A program made the position numbers and the translations under genes. From Saccharum officinarum (Eukaryota; Streptophyta; Magnoliopsida; Poales; Poaceae), in NCBI GenBank assembly GCA_020631735.1, contig JAIWYO010009566.1, forward strand, positions 1 through 64,000: 64,000 bases of DNA. Direction: 5' to 3'. The notes below the pieces were generated by a model. The model was given only the letters and a program-made list of their open reading frames with translations, was not told the DNA's origin and ran no database searches. Shown here one piece after another: positions 34,686 to 48,699 of the stretch (the stretch's first letter is position 1; the number at the start of each line of letters is the position of its first letter).

Positions 34686-34925
34686 GGCGACCTTGAGACA
34701 GATTCGGAAATATAATTAGGGGAATCACTTCACTGTGAGGACGAATCGGAAGATCTGCAAGATGAAGTGCCTTACCCACGGAAAGTAAGCCGCTGCCGGC
34801 CGTCAAGAAGAGAGGAGGCGGAGGCAGCAGGAGAGGCGTGCGGCAGCGGGGCGATCCGACGATGCGGCGGCTTCCAGGAGAGACCGAAACAGATTTAGGG
34901 TTTCGAATTGCTGGCGGCCATTTGG
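34686..34925 (-). promoter_or_regulatory. Probable 5'UTR with an intron and telo-box, DUF1618 gene
   Basis: Upstream of the ATG the minus strand shows an acceptor-like TGTCTCAAG just before GTCGCCATG and a donor-like GTGGGTAAGG near 34780, suggesting a short 5'UTR intron. At 34903-34893 it reads AAACCCTAAAT, a telo-box-type motif common near transcription starts of plant genes. These are motif readings only. Confidence 0.45.
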
Positions 34926-35690
34926 GCTTTTAGGGCGCGTTTTATTTCTGGCCCGAGGTCTGGCCGAGCCCTTTTTTAAGGACAGCTGTTAAGAAAGCAG
35001 AGTAGTATTTTTTTTCTAAAAAAAAAAAAGAAAGGAGAGCAACCAAGATGATACGAATTAGAATAACTTTTATCTAACTTGATACGGAGTCCGATTCCAA
35101 AATAGACACCAATTCTTAAGGTGGTCTGGATATTTAGGAATTATAATCCAAATAGATTCCTCGGTCCAAGTAAACTAAATAAGAATCATATATAACCCAA
35201 ATAAAGAAGCTTGCACATAAAAAACCCAAATAAAGAAGATATTTTTAATATTCTTAGGCCTATTTATTTGGGCGTGGTAGGATCGGCGTGCTACAACAAT
35301 GTATTAAAGTCGCATTGCTTAATATCACGTGAAGAAGTAAAGGATCTATTATTGGCTGGGCATTGGATTTGGAAGATCCCAGGTCCTGGTACATCACGTA
35401 TCACTTATTTTGCTTGACGGGTGATCATGTTCATACAATCATACATACGTGATTAAAAGGAAACAAGCGGGCAACAGAAAATCAACTAGCGTCAACAGCG
35501 CTTGTGTGGACTAGAGTCCATAAGAACACGTAGTTAGATAGGTCCAGGGTCCATGAAGGAAGTTTGAAAAGCAAAATACAATTTGGACTTGACACATGAC
35601 CCGTACGGCTTTGAGCTAGCACGTAGTACGTGCTACTTAGTTAGATCGTGCATATGTTGCAATGTCCTAAAGCCTTTAAGATATATAAAA
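34926..35690. other. AT-rich intergenic DNA upstream of the DUF1618 gene
   Basis: No gene recognised. A T run and an A run sit at about 35009-35031, followed by AT-rich sequence with short frames only. Confidence 0.4.
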
Positions 35691-36156
35691 TCTATATTTA
35701 CATCTATATCTATATCTATATAATAATGTTAAATAATATTAAAGAGTAAATATTTCTTTATTTTCTTTCATTTCTCACTTAGACCTCACTCCACCTCGTT
35801 TCGCTTTGAGTATGGAGCCGAACTTTTGCTGACACCACCCACTATGATCTGGCTGTCTGAGCCTATTCGTGTTGTGACACATGCAAGATATGTGTAGCTC
35901 ACTTTACACATTTCTTAGACTCATAATAAGAGTACACACAATAACAACATATTCAAGTTGAGGCAATCTCCTCCTAATTTCCCATGCATGATTAGTTTTT
36001 TTATCGCTCTAACATTTGTTACGAACCTTGAAATTATTTGATCTCAGTCAAGGCACAACTAAATCCAACAAAAAAATAGCTACCCTATTATTATTGATAT
36101 GAGCACCGTACAATAAATTGTACGTCCCATTGCAACGCACAGACATGTTTTGCTAG
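35691..36156 (+). mobile_element. Short non-autonomous Helitron (candidate)
   Basis: Begins TCTATATTTACATCTATATC after an A (35690) and ends TTTTGCTAG before a T (36157), consistent with A/T insertion, 5' TC and 3' CTAG. The 3' part, CCATTGCAACGCACAGAC, is a decayed form of the CCCGTTGCAACGCACGGG hairpin seen at many grass Helitron ends. The 466-bp body is AT-rich and non-coding. Confidence 0.55.
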
Positions 36157-36199
36157 TTCTAAAAAAACGAAAGCAGAGTATGATGCAGTACTGGGGAGT

Positions 36200-36500
36200 C
36201 TAGTTTCTCAAGAATATAAAAGAACACAGAAAGCCTAATACAACCACACTCCAGTGCAGGATGTATGTGGAAATCATCACTTTAGGCTTGAAGTCTCCAA
36301 TCCAGTGCAGGATGTTATCCTTCATTTGTTTGATGCATTGTCTATAAGCTTGCTTGAGCATTACACTCCACTTCTGCATGAATGATAGCGTAGTGTATAC
36401 AATGTCAAATGGAGACTTTGGAAATTTGTGTCGAATGGCCATCTTGTTCCTGTTGGTCCAAAAGGCCCAGGCCTGGGCGAGCCCATGGGCTATAATTTCT
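36200..36500 (-). pseudogene. LINE reverse transcriptase C-terminal fragment
   Basis: The minus-strand frame reads AQAWAFWTNRNKMAIRHKFP followed by SPFDIVYTTLSFMQKW, which matches the conserved C-terminal segment of plant LINE reverse transcriptases (an AxW...W-T-xRNK pattern followed by a QKW motif). Only about 100 codons remain, with no catalytic FADD region and no recognisable A-tail. It is a dead fragment. Confidence 0.65.
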
Positions 36501-37447
36501 CCTCTTCGGCTAGCTGTTTGGCTGCCGTGCAGTAGCTAAATAGCACTGTAGCTACTGTACTCTTGTGTCTAAAGCAGGCAGCAGTCGCCGTCTGGGCTAG
36601 CTTAAGTCCAGCCGAATACGCTTGTTTTTTCAGCCCGCCTCGTACGGCTCTCAAAGCACCCAAATGGGTGGCTTGCAGGAAACGAAACAGAGGTCCGTTT
36701 CTTACCGACCTGGCTAGTTTAAACGCTCACACGCAAGATTGAGTTACCTCCCGACTCCTGTGTCTCTCATCCACCGCCCCCTTTCTTCTCGTGCCTCCCT
36801 TCGTCCTAGTGATGCGCCTCGTGGTGGTGACACGGCATGAGCACGACCGGCGAGGTCGCCGTCGAGGGCGTATGTGTCGCAGCCACAGCTAAGCTTCGTG
36901 TGTGTGCACACGTGGCCGCCACTGCTGCCGCCGCTTAGACTGCGTGGAGCCGGCCACGCGCACGTGGTGCCCCCATCGCCACGCCTAGCCGGCTTCTAGA
37001 ACGGCGAGCTTCCGCTCCTGCTCCTCCTTGGTCCAAACATAGGTCCCGCACACCAGTGCCGACGTAGGCCGCTTCTACGCCACGGGGCGACGGCGCGACA
37101 CACCAGATAGAGGGGGCACGGGAGGCTCGCGATGTGCTACGCCAAGGATGTCATCCTCTCTCTTGTTGTTGGTTGCCACTTCATCGGTGTGTTGGAGTGA
37201 GAAAGAAAGGGGGATGGTGCCGTGCCTCATCCTCCACATCCGCATCCCATCCTATGTCTCGGCGAGCTTCCAGAACGGTAGCCACCCCAAACCCGCACAC
37301 TCCACCTCACCGTGCCTCTCCCCCTCCCCCGAACGCGGCCTGTGCTATCGGTCACCTGCCCCTTGCGCCTCTGCAAGGCTTCTCCTTCCCTTGGCACTAG
37401 ACTAACTTGCACCCGTCTACTACTCCATGAAATGCTAGCGAGGAGTA
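36501..37447. other. GC-rich segment without a recognised gene
   Basis: Mixed, then GC-rich from about 36760 (many CGCC and GGC words). Short overlapping frames on both strands share no domain features. It could be a decayed gene promoter/exon or an element end; I cannot assign it. Confidence 0.4.
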
Positions 37448-38558
37448 TGAAAGATCCTAATATGGCTAGAGGGGGTGAATAGCCTATTTAAAATCTCTAT
37501 AAAGCACTAGAGCAATTGATTAGTATGACAAATGGCTTAATGTAATTTTGCTCTAGCTCTATAAGAGTTGCAAGCCACCTACCCAACAATTCTAGTTGCT
37601 ATGATCACTATCACACAAAACAAGCTAGGTCACTACTCACTAAGCTAGGTTGCTTTCAAAGACTAACTAAAGAGCCATACTAACCACACTAATAAGCTCT
37701 CAAAGACTAAGTACACTAAAGAGCTTGACAACTAGTTTGCGGGAATGTAAATGAGTGAGTAGGGTGAATATACTGCCACGTAGAGGAGTGAACCAATCAC
37801 AAGATGAACACCAATTCAATCACCAGGAGAATACCAAATGGCAAGAGACAACCGATTTTTCTCTTGAGATTCACGTGCTTGCCGGCACGCTAGTCCCCGT
37901 TGTGTCGACCAACACTTGGTGGTTCGGCGGCTAATAGGTATCACACACCTAGCCCACCACAAGAGGCGCCGCAAAGAACCTACCCACAAGTGAGGTAACT
38001 CAATGACACGAGCAATTTACTAGAGTTACCTTTGGGCGCTCCGCCGAGGAAGGCACAAGACCCCTAATAATCATCGGGAGAAAACAATCACTAACTCATG
38101 CCGATTCTCCTCCGCTGCTCTAAGCCGTCTCGGTGGCGGCAACCACCAAGAGTAACAAGAAATCCGCAGCCACAATGATCCCCAAGTGCCACTAGATGCA
38201 ATCACTCAAGCAAATACACTTGGAATCACTCAATCTCACTTTGGATTCGCAATCAAGTAAGAGAGATGATTGGGAGGGGTTTTGCTCAGCTCACAAGGAT
38301 GTCAAGAATGTCAAAAGTCCAAGAGAGATGACTTAGAGCCAACCCCCTTCTATTTATAGAGCCCCTTGGCTCAAAGAGCCGTTGGGGATTCGTAGGGTGA
38401 CCGGACACACCCCAGCGTCCGGTCGGCCAGCATCTAGTCGTCCCTGGCCGTCCACGTGGCTCGCTTTGAAACTGCGTCGTCAGATTTCAACGGTCACTAG
38501 CTGATCAATGCCACAGTCAATGGATGACCGGACGCACCGCACGAGTGACCAAACTCCA
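37448..38558 (-). repeat. Family A 3' LTR, segment 1 (R/U5 side)
   Basis: Begins TGAAAGATCCTAATATGGC and aligns closely to 58756-59790 and to 17563-18712. The minus strand carries CTATAAATAGA (38359-38349), a TATA box, near the CAAAGAGCCGTTGG block shared by all family A copies. It is cut at CTCCA (38554-38558) by the LARD. Confidence 0.88.
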
Positions 38559-41500
38559 TGTAACACCCCAGGTGTTTATCACCAATTAAGTAGTGGGTTT
38601 GAGCTCAAACATGATAGATTAGGGAAGATGACGATGTCAAAGTCAAACCTATGGGGATAAGCCTTAACCTAAACTTGGATATTGCACCCTTGCTTACATA
38701 TAGGCTCAATTAAAAGATATATGCTTGGGTGTTGCTATCAAAGTATCTTCACATGTCTCATCTCAATAACTATCTATATTTAGCCCTGGAAAAGTTTCAT
38801 GGAGTTTGGAATCAAAAAGTCACATGAAATGATAAGTTCCATTCCTATTGGAACTTGCATCATTAAGTGAATGGAATTGTAGATCATCAGCCAAACCATG
38901 CAAACTTGCCCAAGTGACTCTAGATGAACTCTACAACAAAAGTCATGAAGGGTTTATTTTGAGCAAATGTCAAGAAATTGCTTCGATTGGCCTAAAACCC
39001 TAGTTTCGGCTTTATCGAGTTGCTACTTTGACCAAAGTGGAAGTTTAAGTTCTGTACCAGTTATGAGGTTTGACCTTAAACAAAAGTTGTAGCTCATCTT
39101 GTGTAGAACAAACTTTGTTTAATGGTCAAGAGCTAGTTTTTCTTCTAACCTAGTCAAATAGAGCTCAAAAGGAGGAATTAGCTGCTGTTCCAGAGTCCAA
39201 GAATTTGGCTAAGTCCTAACTGGTGTTTTAGTTCATGTGCCATACTTTGGAGCCTTATATCTCGCAACCCAAGCCGATCTAGACTTGGAGCCTTAAATGA
39301 AAGTTGTAGTTCAGTTTGTGCTCTGCGAATAATGTTTTTGGACCAAGGGTTAGATTTGATTGGAAATAAGTCAAACCATGGCCCAAAGTTTGAATCTGCT
39401 GCAGTTTGTTTCAGACTTAGAAATATTCCAAGTCCAGGAATTCCAGCACCAATACCGGTTGACATTCCGCGTTCTCCAATTTTTGTTAAGCAACTTAAGT
39501 TGAGCCAAATATAAAAGTTGGAGTATATTCCTTGGAGAAGAACATGTAAAAAGTTGGAATTTGTTGGATCAAGTTTGGCATCTCAAAACTAGTGAAAACC
39601 GAGCAAAGCTTAATCACTATCAAGTCGATGACAGTGTCGACTTTGGAGCCTAATTACCTCCTAATATGTTGCTCTAATGGCCTATCACCCTTAATCAAGT
39701 TGGTAGACCAGTTAAAGATGAAGATCTTTTGTATAGGGCGTCTATTCTGAATCTCGCTGGAATATGCTGAAATTGGATCCGAAGTCGGGCTGAGTCACGC
39801 GTACCACGTGTTCGCGTTTATGCCGTCGTGGCGTTCATGCAGCAGAGCGCGCTCCACCATTGCCAGGAGCTGCTGCCATGCGTCCTCCTTCATGCCGCGT
39901 GTCCACGCGCAGCGACCTCCTCCACCTCGGTCGCCATGCCCTCGGATCCCCTCCACACGTCGAGCACGCCCCCCCATCTCTTGGCAACGCGCCCGAGCTC
40001 CTCCCTCGCTCTGGAGCTTGGTGCTCCCGTGCCATGGCCGCCATGGCTGAGCCGTGCGGCCACCATCGTTCCCCACTCAGCATCCTTTTCTCGCCTCACC
40101 ACTTGCAGCACCGCCATCACCTTACCGAGCCCTATCCCAGGTGCACGCTCGCCAAGCCGGGAGCCACCGGAGACGTGCCTCCACCGTCTCGGCCACCGCC
40201 GCGCGCGGGTACTGCCATGGCCAGCAGGCCACAGGCCGCCACTGGCGAAATTGCGAGCGTCTGCAGGTGCGGCCAGGTGTCGACCTTCTCCGGTGTCGCC
40301 TCTCGTCACTAGCGGGCCGTCGGGTTGCCTCCGCCGCCGTGTGCCGCCTTCCCTGTTGCGGCCGCGCGCGTGGCCAGGCCAGCGTGTGCCATCTCCGACG
40401 AAGCCACTTCCGCCCTTGAGTTCGTGTTGACCCAAGCATGCTCCGCCGCCACCGCTCACCACTGGAGCGCCGCCCGGCTAGCCGGAGATCGGCCGGTCGG
40501 CATTTCCTCCCCTGCTCCTCTGTTCGTCCGGGGGAAGAAGGAGACCGTTTCCCCCCTCTCTGTCTCTCTCTGTGTTGATGACAAGCGGGCCCGTCTGGGC
40601 AGTAGGCCCCACATGACAGCGCCACGAGTTGAGTAAACATCCGGGTGTACTTAGCATATTTAGGGTTAGGATTGGTTTTCCTGTTTTTGAATTTCCATTT
40701 CATGTTAAATCTTTGAAAATCCATATCTCATGCTAGGTAATTCCAAAAATAGCAAAAGTGGACTTTTTGGAAACCTTGGGAAAAGATCTATGCATTGGAG
40801 TCATAAAATGTTAGATGTTTGTAGAAGTTTTCTGATGTCTTTATTTAAGCTTTAAAAATGCTCTAAAAATGCTTGTAAACTTGACCAGAGCCATATCTGG
40901 AGTTTTAGAACTCCAAAAATAGTGATTCTTATTTTGTTAATTTTGTGATGACTTGTACTTGCTAGGAAAAATATTAAACACACTACTTGTTCACTGGTTT
41001 CTTAAAGTTTTGATTGACCTTGTTAAATAAGGAAATCTACATTATATTGCTTGTCATTTTCATATCTTGAGTTGTGTTGCTCCAAATGATGTGAATTTTT
41101 TATGGTAGTCTTTTCATGCTATGGATGTACTGTGGTATAAATTTCATGGTCATTGCTTACTATATACTCAAGTTATTGATTTAACTTGTTTATAGCTTGA
41201 TAAATAGCTTATAAATAATATATAAATGATAAAATAGAAAATATTGTTCCATTACCTTAGTATGATGTTTCTCTATCATATTAATTCATAATATGGCCTT
41301 GTGTTCACAGAAAATATTGAGTTTTATGTTTAATTTGCTCCTACATGAATTATTGCATTAGCTATTTGTCTTTTTCATAGAGGTTGATATACTTGTCTAA
41401 ATGGCTTGAAATTTGGACAGTAGACTTTTGAGAGCATTTGTAGACCCCTGTAATTTTGGTAGAATTTATTGTGCACTTTTGGTAGGTGTTCACAATTCCA

Positions 41501-44023
41501 CCTAATTATCTAAATAAATTAAGAAAATGTATTAAAAGAATTTATTTGGTAATTGACACTATGTTTTCTGATGTTCATTAGTCATGTGTGACATGTTGGT
41601 AAAGTTGGTTTGGTCTAATTATATGTTTGCAACATAAGTTAATAATTATTTCTTGCAAATGAAGTTTCTGGACAGATCTGAAAACTTGGTAAAGTTCTTC
41701 ATGATAATGTGCTTTATTGTGAAACTTGTTTATACAAAAGTTGTAGATAATTTATATATCTAGCTGCTGTTAAAATTTGGTGGCATTTGGCCATGTGGTT
41801 TGGGGGTTATAGCTGTTTAAAGTTGGGTTACAGAATTGCTTGCTCTCTGTCTTGTTAGACCAGTTTCTGTGTTTGTGTAAATTTGACATGTTAAACTTTG
41901 GAATCATGCTGTGATGTTTAAAGATGAAATGTAGATAATTTCCTAAGCTTTTCAGAATGTCTTCTTTCAAGTCATTTGGATTTATGAAACTCCAGATATG
42001 ATTGATTTATGAAGCTACTATTTGCAAGTCCAAAAATTAATATATTCTAGTTATAGTTGTTGCTTCACCTTGACTTGCTTTGCATGTTGCTACATGTGAT
42101 TCATGTCCTTGGTAATTAAGTTAAATACACCTGAGATTATGTGGAACTTGTGTGCCATGCTAAGTGTGCCCTCCTTGCTATCTTAGCATGTTGGTTTGTG
42201 TGATGTTATTTAAGCAAAGTGATGTGCTTAAGTGTCTTTAGTATAACCTTGTACTTGCCTTGTTTAGCATGTGATGCATCACCCATTGCATTTCCATGTA
42301 TTCATACACTTGCATCTTACATCTCATCTAGGTACGCTAGATGCACTACGTGGAAGACATAATGTGGAGCCAAACCCGAAGACGGTGTTTGGTGGATCCA
42401 AACTGGAAGATAGAAGGACCGGACAAGTGGTAGATTGGAGGTTGCTCGCCAAGTGACTTCATCTGACATACTCTAACTTGAGTCAGACCCCAGGCAAGCC
42501 CCGGAGCATTATAAGCCTCCTACCTTCAAAGCAATTAATTCTATATATGTTATAAGTATTGTTGCATTAAGTGGTAGGAGTTGGTTGAAAACCTTGCTGC
42601 ATTATATCATTCCTTGTCCAGATATATGAATCCCTGAATCCTACATAGACTAGGATCGAGTAGATGCTTAGCCCTGCTTTAAGCGGTAGAAGTCAGGTGA
42701 TTTCCTGTCACCTGCGAGATGTAGGGATATTCATATATGGCACGGTTGGCTATATTGCTATCGTGGAATGGAACCATGTGTTAATAAAATAAAATGAGAC
42801 CGGGCGGGATGATGATAGTGAAGCGACAAGGCATGGAGGTCTTGGGTGTGAATCTATCCCCGTCTGAGTCGTTTAAGGACCGATTCGCTGTACGTCCTTG
42901 AGTCATGTTGAACGCAGTCTAACACTTAGTTGGCCGGATAAGTCGTTCCGACCGCGAAGCCGAGTAATGTGATTTAGGCCGGGAATCGAATGGTAGGTTG
43001 CTTCTTGGAGGAGAGAAAGGATGTGCTTGGGGACATTGGCGTGAGACCAAGGAGGGTTAGAGTCCCTATCACCTGGCAGAGTGTCACCCTTGCGGTCGCG
43101 ACATCATTCAGACCCGCGATTCCTGAATCATATGAAAAGGTGGCCTGTGCGACCCTGGCAGGGGTCTGCACGGTGAGTGTTAGAAATACCCCTCCAGCTG
43201 GATAGGAATTCGATTCGAATCGCCGTCGCTCCCGGTTAGTGAGCACTTGACTTGAGCAGCGGCAACGTAGATTCCATTAAATTGAATGGATGGTTAATTG
43301 GATAACGATGGAAATGTTGCCTCAATTTATACCTGCTATGGTTAATATTGTTTGCTCCTAATATAGTGAGTGCTCTAGTACAGGTTCTAATATAGATGAC
43401 AGGCTAATGATAATTAACTTGATGCTTAAGCATTAATGACTACTTATCCATAATAAGCTTTTATGCAAAATGTTGTCAAGCTAGCCCACTTTATATCAGC
43501 CTTGCATGATCCTTAGTGTCACTTTATTTCTGGTTTCTAGCGGGTAAGTCTAGCTGAGTACTTTGTCGTACTCAGGGTTTTATCCCCACTTGTTGCAGGT
43601 TGTGAAGTATCTGGCTACTGCAAGAGTTGGTTAGCTCCTGCCGTAGAGGCGGAGTGTGATCACGGGCGTGATCCGTCTAAGTTATCTTATCTCTAATGCT
43701 TTTGTTGGAAGTCGATCGTGGTACTGGCATGTATTTGAAATAAGATTAATGTTAGTTTCAAATTACTTTGCTTCCGCTACTTTTCAAAGTAAGTTGTAAT
43801 AACTTTGTTGAACTCCGATGTAAATTGATTTACTTGTGAAATGGTTATGACATGTGACTTGTTATGTTGAATCACTACGATCATGGCTTGTATGTTGGTT
43901 GGTTTGAAATCCATCGTGATTTCACTGGACTACCGGAGTTATATGGGCTCAAGTGCGAGAATTTGATTACTTCAGTGATTGTTTTTGTACTTGTGCTCTT
44001 ATAATTTAGACGGTTCTGTTACA
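38559..44023 (+). repeat. 5' LTR of the LARD-like element
   Basis: 5465 bp, TGTAACACCCCAGG to TTCTGTTACA. It is mostly AT-rich, with a sharply bounded GC-rich segment at about 39780-40640. Open frames in that segment do not keep their frame in the other LTR. Confidence 0.93.
39780..40640. other. GC-rich island inside the 5' LTR
   Basis: About 860 bp of GC-rich sequence begins after a CTGAGTCACGCGTACCACG stretch and ends before AGTTGAGTAAACATCCGGG; both sides are AT-rich. Frames of up to 200 codons exist on both strands, but none has a convincing ATG and conserved frame, so a coding role is unlikely. It may be the promoter/leader region of the LTR or a captured host segment. Confidence 0.7.
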
Positions 44024-44025
44024 GC

Positions 44026-44037
44026 TGGCATCGGAGC
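44026..44037 (+). other. Primer-binding site of the LARD-like element
   Basis: TGGCATCGGAGC, two bases after the LTR end. It matches the initiator-Met site TGGTATCAGAGC at 10 of 12 positions; both differences are transitions. Confidence 0.75.
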
Positions 44038-47000
44038 AAGATTCAACATTAAACGTGTCATATGTGTATTTAAAGCAAAGGTTTTGTTTCTAAAACCAGT
44101 TTTATCAACTTATAGCTATATATAGGTTTGTGACATCTGAATTCTAAACCTAAGTATGCCAGTGGTCAATTTCCTTATGCCCATATAAGGATTATTAGGT
44201 GGCTTATATAAGTACTAACTTGGGGGTTTTCATTTATGCATCTACGCCCAGGCCAAGATATGTATGTGTGATGACTCTCCCACACTATGCTACCCGGTGT
44301 GTTAGATTGGTGGTAGCCTTCATATATGAAATAGCCATATATGTTGCTAGTTTACTTTTATGCAACGTCGCACCTACGCTCAGGTAAGTGTGAGTTGTGA
44401 GAGCATGACCGTACAACCTGCGGTCTAGGGAAGAGCTAGTTTTGGTTACTAGATTATTTACATGTTATACACATGTATATATGAAGGTACTTAATTATGG
44501 GAGATTGATGATTCGGGTAGTTTCGGTACTACATGTACGTATACAGGGGTATATGTATATGGGAGTACTTAGAATTTCACCTTTCTGTTTTCATTGTGTG
44601 CTATATTAGGAAATGTTGGGCTGCAATGAAACTTTTCTGCAGGTACGCTAACCATGAATGCGTAAGTCGAATGTAGCTGGCGACTAGCTATATATCGAAA
44701 GAGTGCGTGTTATGCCACCGACATAGAACGTGATCGCCACCTTAGGTTGGCAATCTTGTGAGGACGAATAGGACGAAGCATGCATCTTCATGATTGTTGC
44801 CTTATGTATAGCTATGCTCTTCTCACCCTTGTTCTATAGTTTGTAACTTGTGATCAATGTGTTACACTATCTTTCTTGTGTGGAGTAAAACAAGAATGCC
44901 TTACTCCATTTGTTTGAGAAAAATGTGTACTTAGCCTTGCTAGAAATAGGTGTGGTTACCTGTTTGAACCTATAGATGCCCTCTAGTTTAGCCAAGTGGT
45001 GGATATGCTGTCATACAAGTTGTTGAAAAGGTTTTAGACCTCACTTAAGTAAATTGGATTCTCATGAATGAATTAAATTGGTGTTGGTCTAAGGTAACAA
45101 TGTTTAGAGCCACTAGGATGATATGTTTGTGTGCTCTCTTGTTAAGTAGAACAAAGGCAAACTTTGTTTTGCTTATTAAACGTTGACTGCTAGAATAGTT
45201 TCTGTTGTAGTGATGCTTTCGTAGTCATAATGGTGTTTTCTGTAGTTATGGAGAATACCAAAGTTATAGCTAACTTACTTATCTAGCTTGTCCTAAAATT
45301 TCGTGACACTAAGCCTTATGGTTTGAGAGTTATGACCTATAGAAGTTTGCTGTCAGGTTTTGCTTATGCTCTGAATAGATCTGAATGTTTGGGTTGTTTG
45401 ACCTATGTGCTTATGGAATCATGTCTTGAAAATATTATAGGAAGTGTAGTACTTTTTCTAAGCTTTCCCAAAATGCTAAAGATCACTACTTTTGATGGTG
45501 TGAGTCACCAGTTATGAGCTTGTGAAGTTGAATGACAGAATCTGTCCAAATCTGGGCAGAAATGTCTTCTTTGTGTTTGATTAACATTGTTAGCTAAAGA
45601 ATCATCCTAATACGTTAATAAGAAAGTTATAGACAATTTAATAAGCTTTACATAAAGTTAAGGATCACTTTTGTTAGGTTCCCAGAACTCCAGTTGTGCA
45701 TTTTTGAAGTTCTTGTCAGTTTTCTGTCCATATTGGTACAGATCTAAAACATTAGCATTTTTGGTCATGTTAATCTATGAATTTACTTTTGGTATGAATA
45801 GCTAAAGTGTAGTCATCTTCCTAATCTTTCTAGAAAGTCTAGGATCACCTTTGTGGGATGTCTATAACCTCAGTTATAGTTGAAACAAGTAAGTAGTGCG
45901 TTGCTATCCAGATTCTAGGCACATGCTAAGTTGACTTCCTTAGCTAGCGTTGTTTTGAGCTAAACTTGTAGTTAGTTCATGCTTGAGATAAATGCTTATT
46001 TTGGGTGAGCCTTGTGCCTTGTATTGGTTGCTTAAACCATTCGTTTGAATTTTCTCAAAGGACTGCTTGATTGTGATATTGTATGTGTGTTTGTATCTAG
46101 GTAGTGCTCTAGTTGTCACCTCGTTTGTCCTCGGTGAGCATACGAGGGTCACATAGCTTTATCCTAGAACAAAGTTCACATATGTAATTGTATGATTGTT
46201 GTCTTCCATTAGGTTCTCTATCTTAGGAGCCTGAGCATATAGACTTAGTGGTTAGTCCTTGAATGTTTGTATCCATGCCCTTGCTTGACCGAAAGCCCAA
46301 AGTTTAGTTCTCCTATATGTTGTATAAGCCGTGGATGTTTTGCAACCCTCTTTGTGAAGACCCTTGTCGACTGACCAACCAAGTTAATTTCCATCAATGC
46401 TAGCATTTGACCATGGTTCGTATGTTGCCAATGGTGGAGACCGTACCCAAATCCAGGTTGGACCTTCCGGTTACCTCTCCCAAAGGTTAGCTAGTGTGAC
46501 GCAACGTCTCTCTGCTATGGCCTCTAAATCGTGTGCTTGCAAATTCATTCATCTACCTTGACAACCCAATCTATGCCATTTGAAATTCCTCATCGGGTGC
46601 ATGTTCAGTAATGGTGTTGTGAGTAGCAACTAATGGTGCCGCGACGAAACCGAGAGCCTCCTATGGGTGCACACACAAGGTTGTGCTGCTCGGCACGCGC
46701 TGGTATCATGGTTTCTAATCATAATCCATTGCAGAACAATACTGATGTGATTTTCACGTGACCTTCTTCCTTGGTTGTCTTTTCATATCTTATCAAAAGA
46801 CCCTTATATTGGACCGAAAGTAGTGGAGTGTCCTTCTGAAGTTGCTACGAGGATAACCTTTGAAGAACAGATTACCGACATAAACATTAAACAGACTGCA
46901 ATAGGTGGTAGACAAGTGACTCTACTTAGTTGTCCCAGTATTGACGAACGTCATCTAGTGAGCAAAGTATCTCATCTCTATTGGATAAACTGGACACACA

Positions 47001-48687
47001 ACACTTACAGTTGGACAAGTCATCCGTTGGATCAGACTCAATTATCACATTATGCAAGTTTTAACCTTGTATACATAATGGCCATACCGTCGAAATCAAC
47101 CATCTCTGGTGTGACTCCTTATTTGCTACCTTCGATGGCAACCATCTGTTCTGCATCAACCACAGTGTTGTGGTCAAGAGTGAAGATTTCAAACTTTTTA
47201 GTGTTGCGAGGCAACTGATTAGTTACCAATAGGAATGTTAATCTCTAGGTAGGTAACGACTCTTTGGTAACTACAAAGGCTATGTCTTACAGAGCAATAA
47301 CCAACAAGAAGTTAATCAACTAGCCAACAACTTGAGTGATATTCTATCTTCTAGAGCCATTGTGACCAAGTCAATTCCATCTTCGACAATCACACAGATA
47401 GTGCAAGGTGTTCTATCAGCTAAGGTGAAGAGTATAGAAAGTATGTGTTTTGCCTTGCAAAAGTAACCCGCAAGTTCAAAGCGTGTACATCCTCGAATTG
47501 ATATGTAATTTAATAGTTGAGATCTGCTATTGGATGACCCTTTTGAGGTCTCACAGATACTAGTTTACACTCTTTCATTTGCTTTTGCTTTCTCGTATCC
47601 CTAATGTACGAGCAGTCTTGGTTTCTGCAAATCAATGTATGACATCGCGAATCAAAAGCAATTTGAAAAGTGTCAAACAACAGATTTCCCATCTTAGAGC
47701 TGCTGTTTGATCCTAAAAAGGAAGCCTCAAGGTGAAAGTTGGCCTGACAAAGTTGTTATGCTGCAAGTCAACTCAACTTATAGTGCAACTAAGTCACAAA
47801 GGAAAATTTTACTCAACCGCTTGGTGGTAGACTACTTCCCGCGGTTTAGTAAATATTATAACTTTTGCTGTCCTTAAGGCCTCGTTACATCTTTCTTTGG
47901 GAATTATTTTCCAATGATGACATACCTTGGTACCTTATACATGTTTTTACCAAGAGGTTGCATCTGATTCAACCCAGATAATTGTTGTCTTGGATAAAAG
48001 AATCTTATTAGGTAGCTGTTGGCAGGAATACAAAGCCGACAGAGTCAGCCATCACATTCGTTGACCCCTCGACAGACTCAGATAATACAGTGTTGTCATC
48101 AGAGAAAGAGAACTGCACACATGGAACCATAAGTAGTTTTTTATTAGTTGGTGCCTAAATGAATGAATATTTACGACCAACATAGACCTTGTCTATTGGT
48201 TAGTCAGTATCCTATAGCCTCAAAGTATATTTGTCATCTATGGTCTCACACTTTTGGAAGGTTGTACTCAAGCCATTTTGGTAGAGAACTGCTTTTCAAA
48301 ACCATGTGGATATAGAGTCATTTCAACGAGTATACTTCTGAAGATTTTGGTTTGATGTAAAGTTCATACGGACTATGCTGTGTTCATTAGAGAGTCAGAT
48401 ACTTGTGAGTGGTTCACTCATGGACCAAATGACCTCTATACACTGAGAATGCAGTACGTGCTATCTTGGATTCCTCCCAAAGTAACAATGCTTCATGGAA
48501 GTCAATGAAGGAAATTCTTCAGACAAATTTTACCATGAAAAGTCAGTGTCAGAAAGTGCCTTTGGCCAAATTGTTCACCGATGTTGAAGCTTTGTAGCTG
48601 AATGCTATAGCAAATGTTGGGAACTTGATAATGTGTCTCTCTTCCTTAAAAGGTCTTCAATTCTGAATCTCGGGACGCGATTCTTTT

Positions 48688-48699
48688 AAGGGGGAGGGC
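48688..48699 (+). other. Polypurine tract of the LARD-like element
   Basis: AAGGGGGAGGGC ends directly at the first base of the 3' LTR (48700), the position where plus-strand synthesis is primed. Confidence 0.8.

Larger units (their letters stand above)
44024..48699 (+). other. Internal domain of the LARD-like element, non-coding
   Basis: 4.7 kb, AT-rich, with TATATG-rich stretches near 44460-44560. The longest frame (46775-47218) starts at TTG and shows no retroelement motif. I looked for RT (YVDD, YADD), RNase H and integrase (HHCC, DDE) patterns and saw none. Such interiors are thought to hold packaging and structural RNA signals; that is knowledge of the class, not visible here. Confidence 0.75.

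Noticed and set aside
46775..47218. 147-codon frame in the LARD interior
   Set aside because: It starts at TTG, lacks retroelement or host domains, and sits in AT-rich non-coding DNA.
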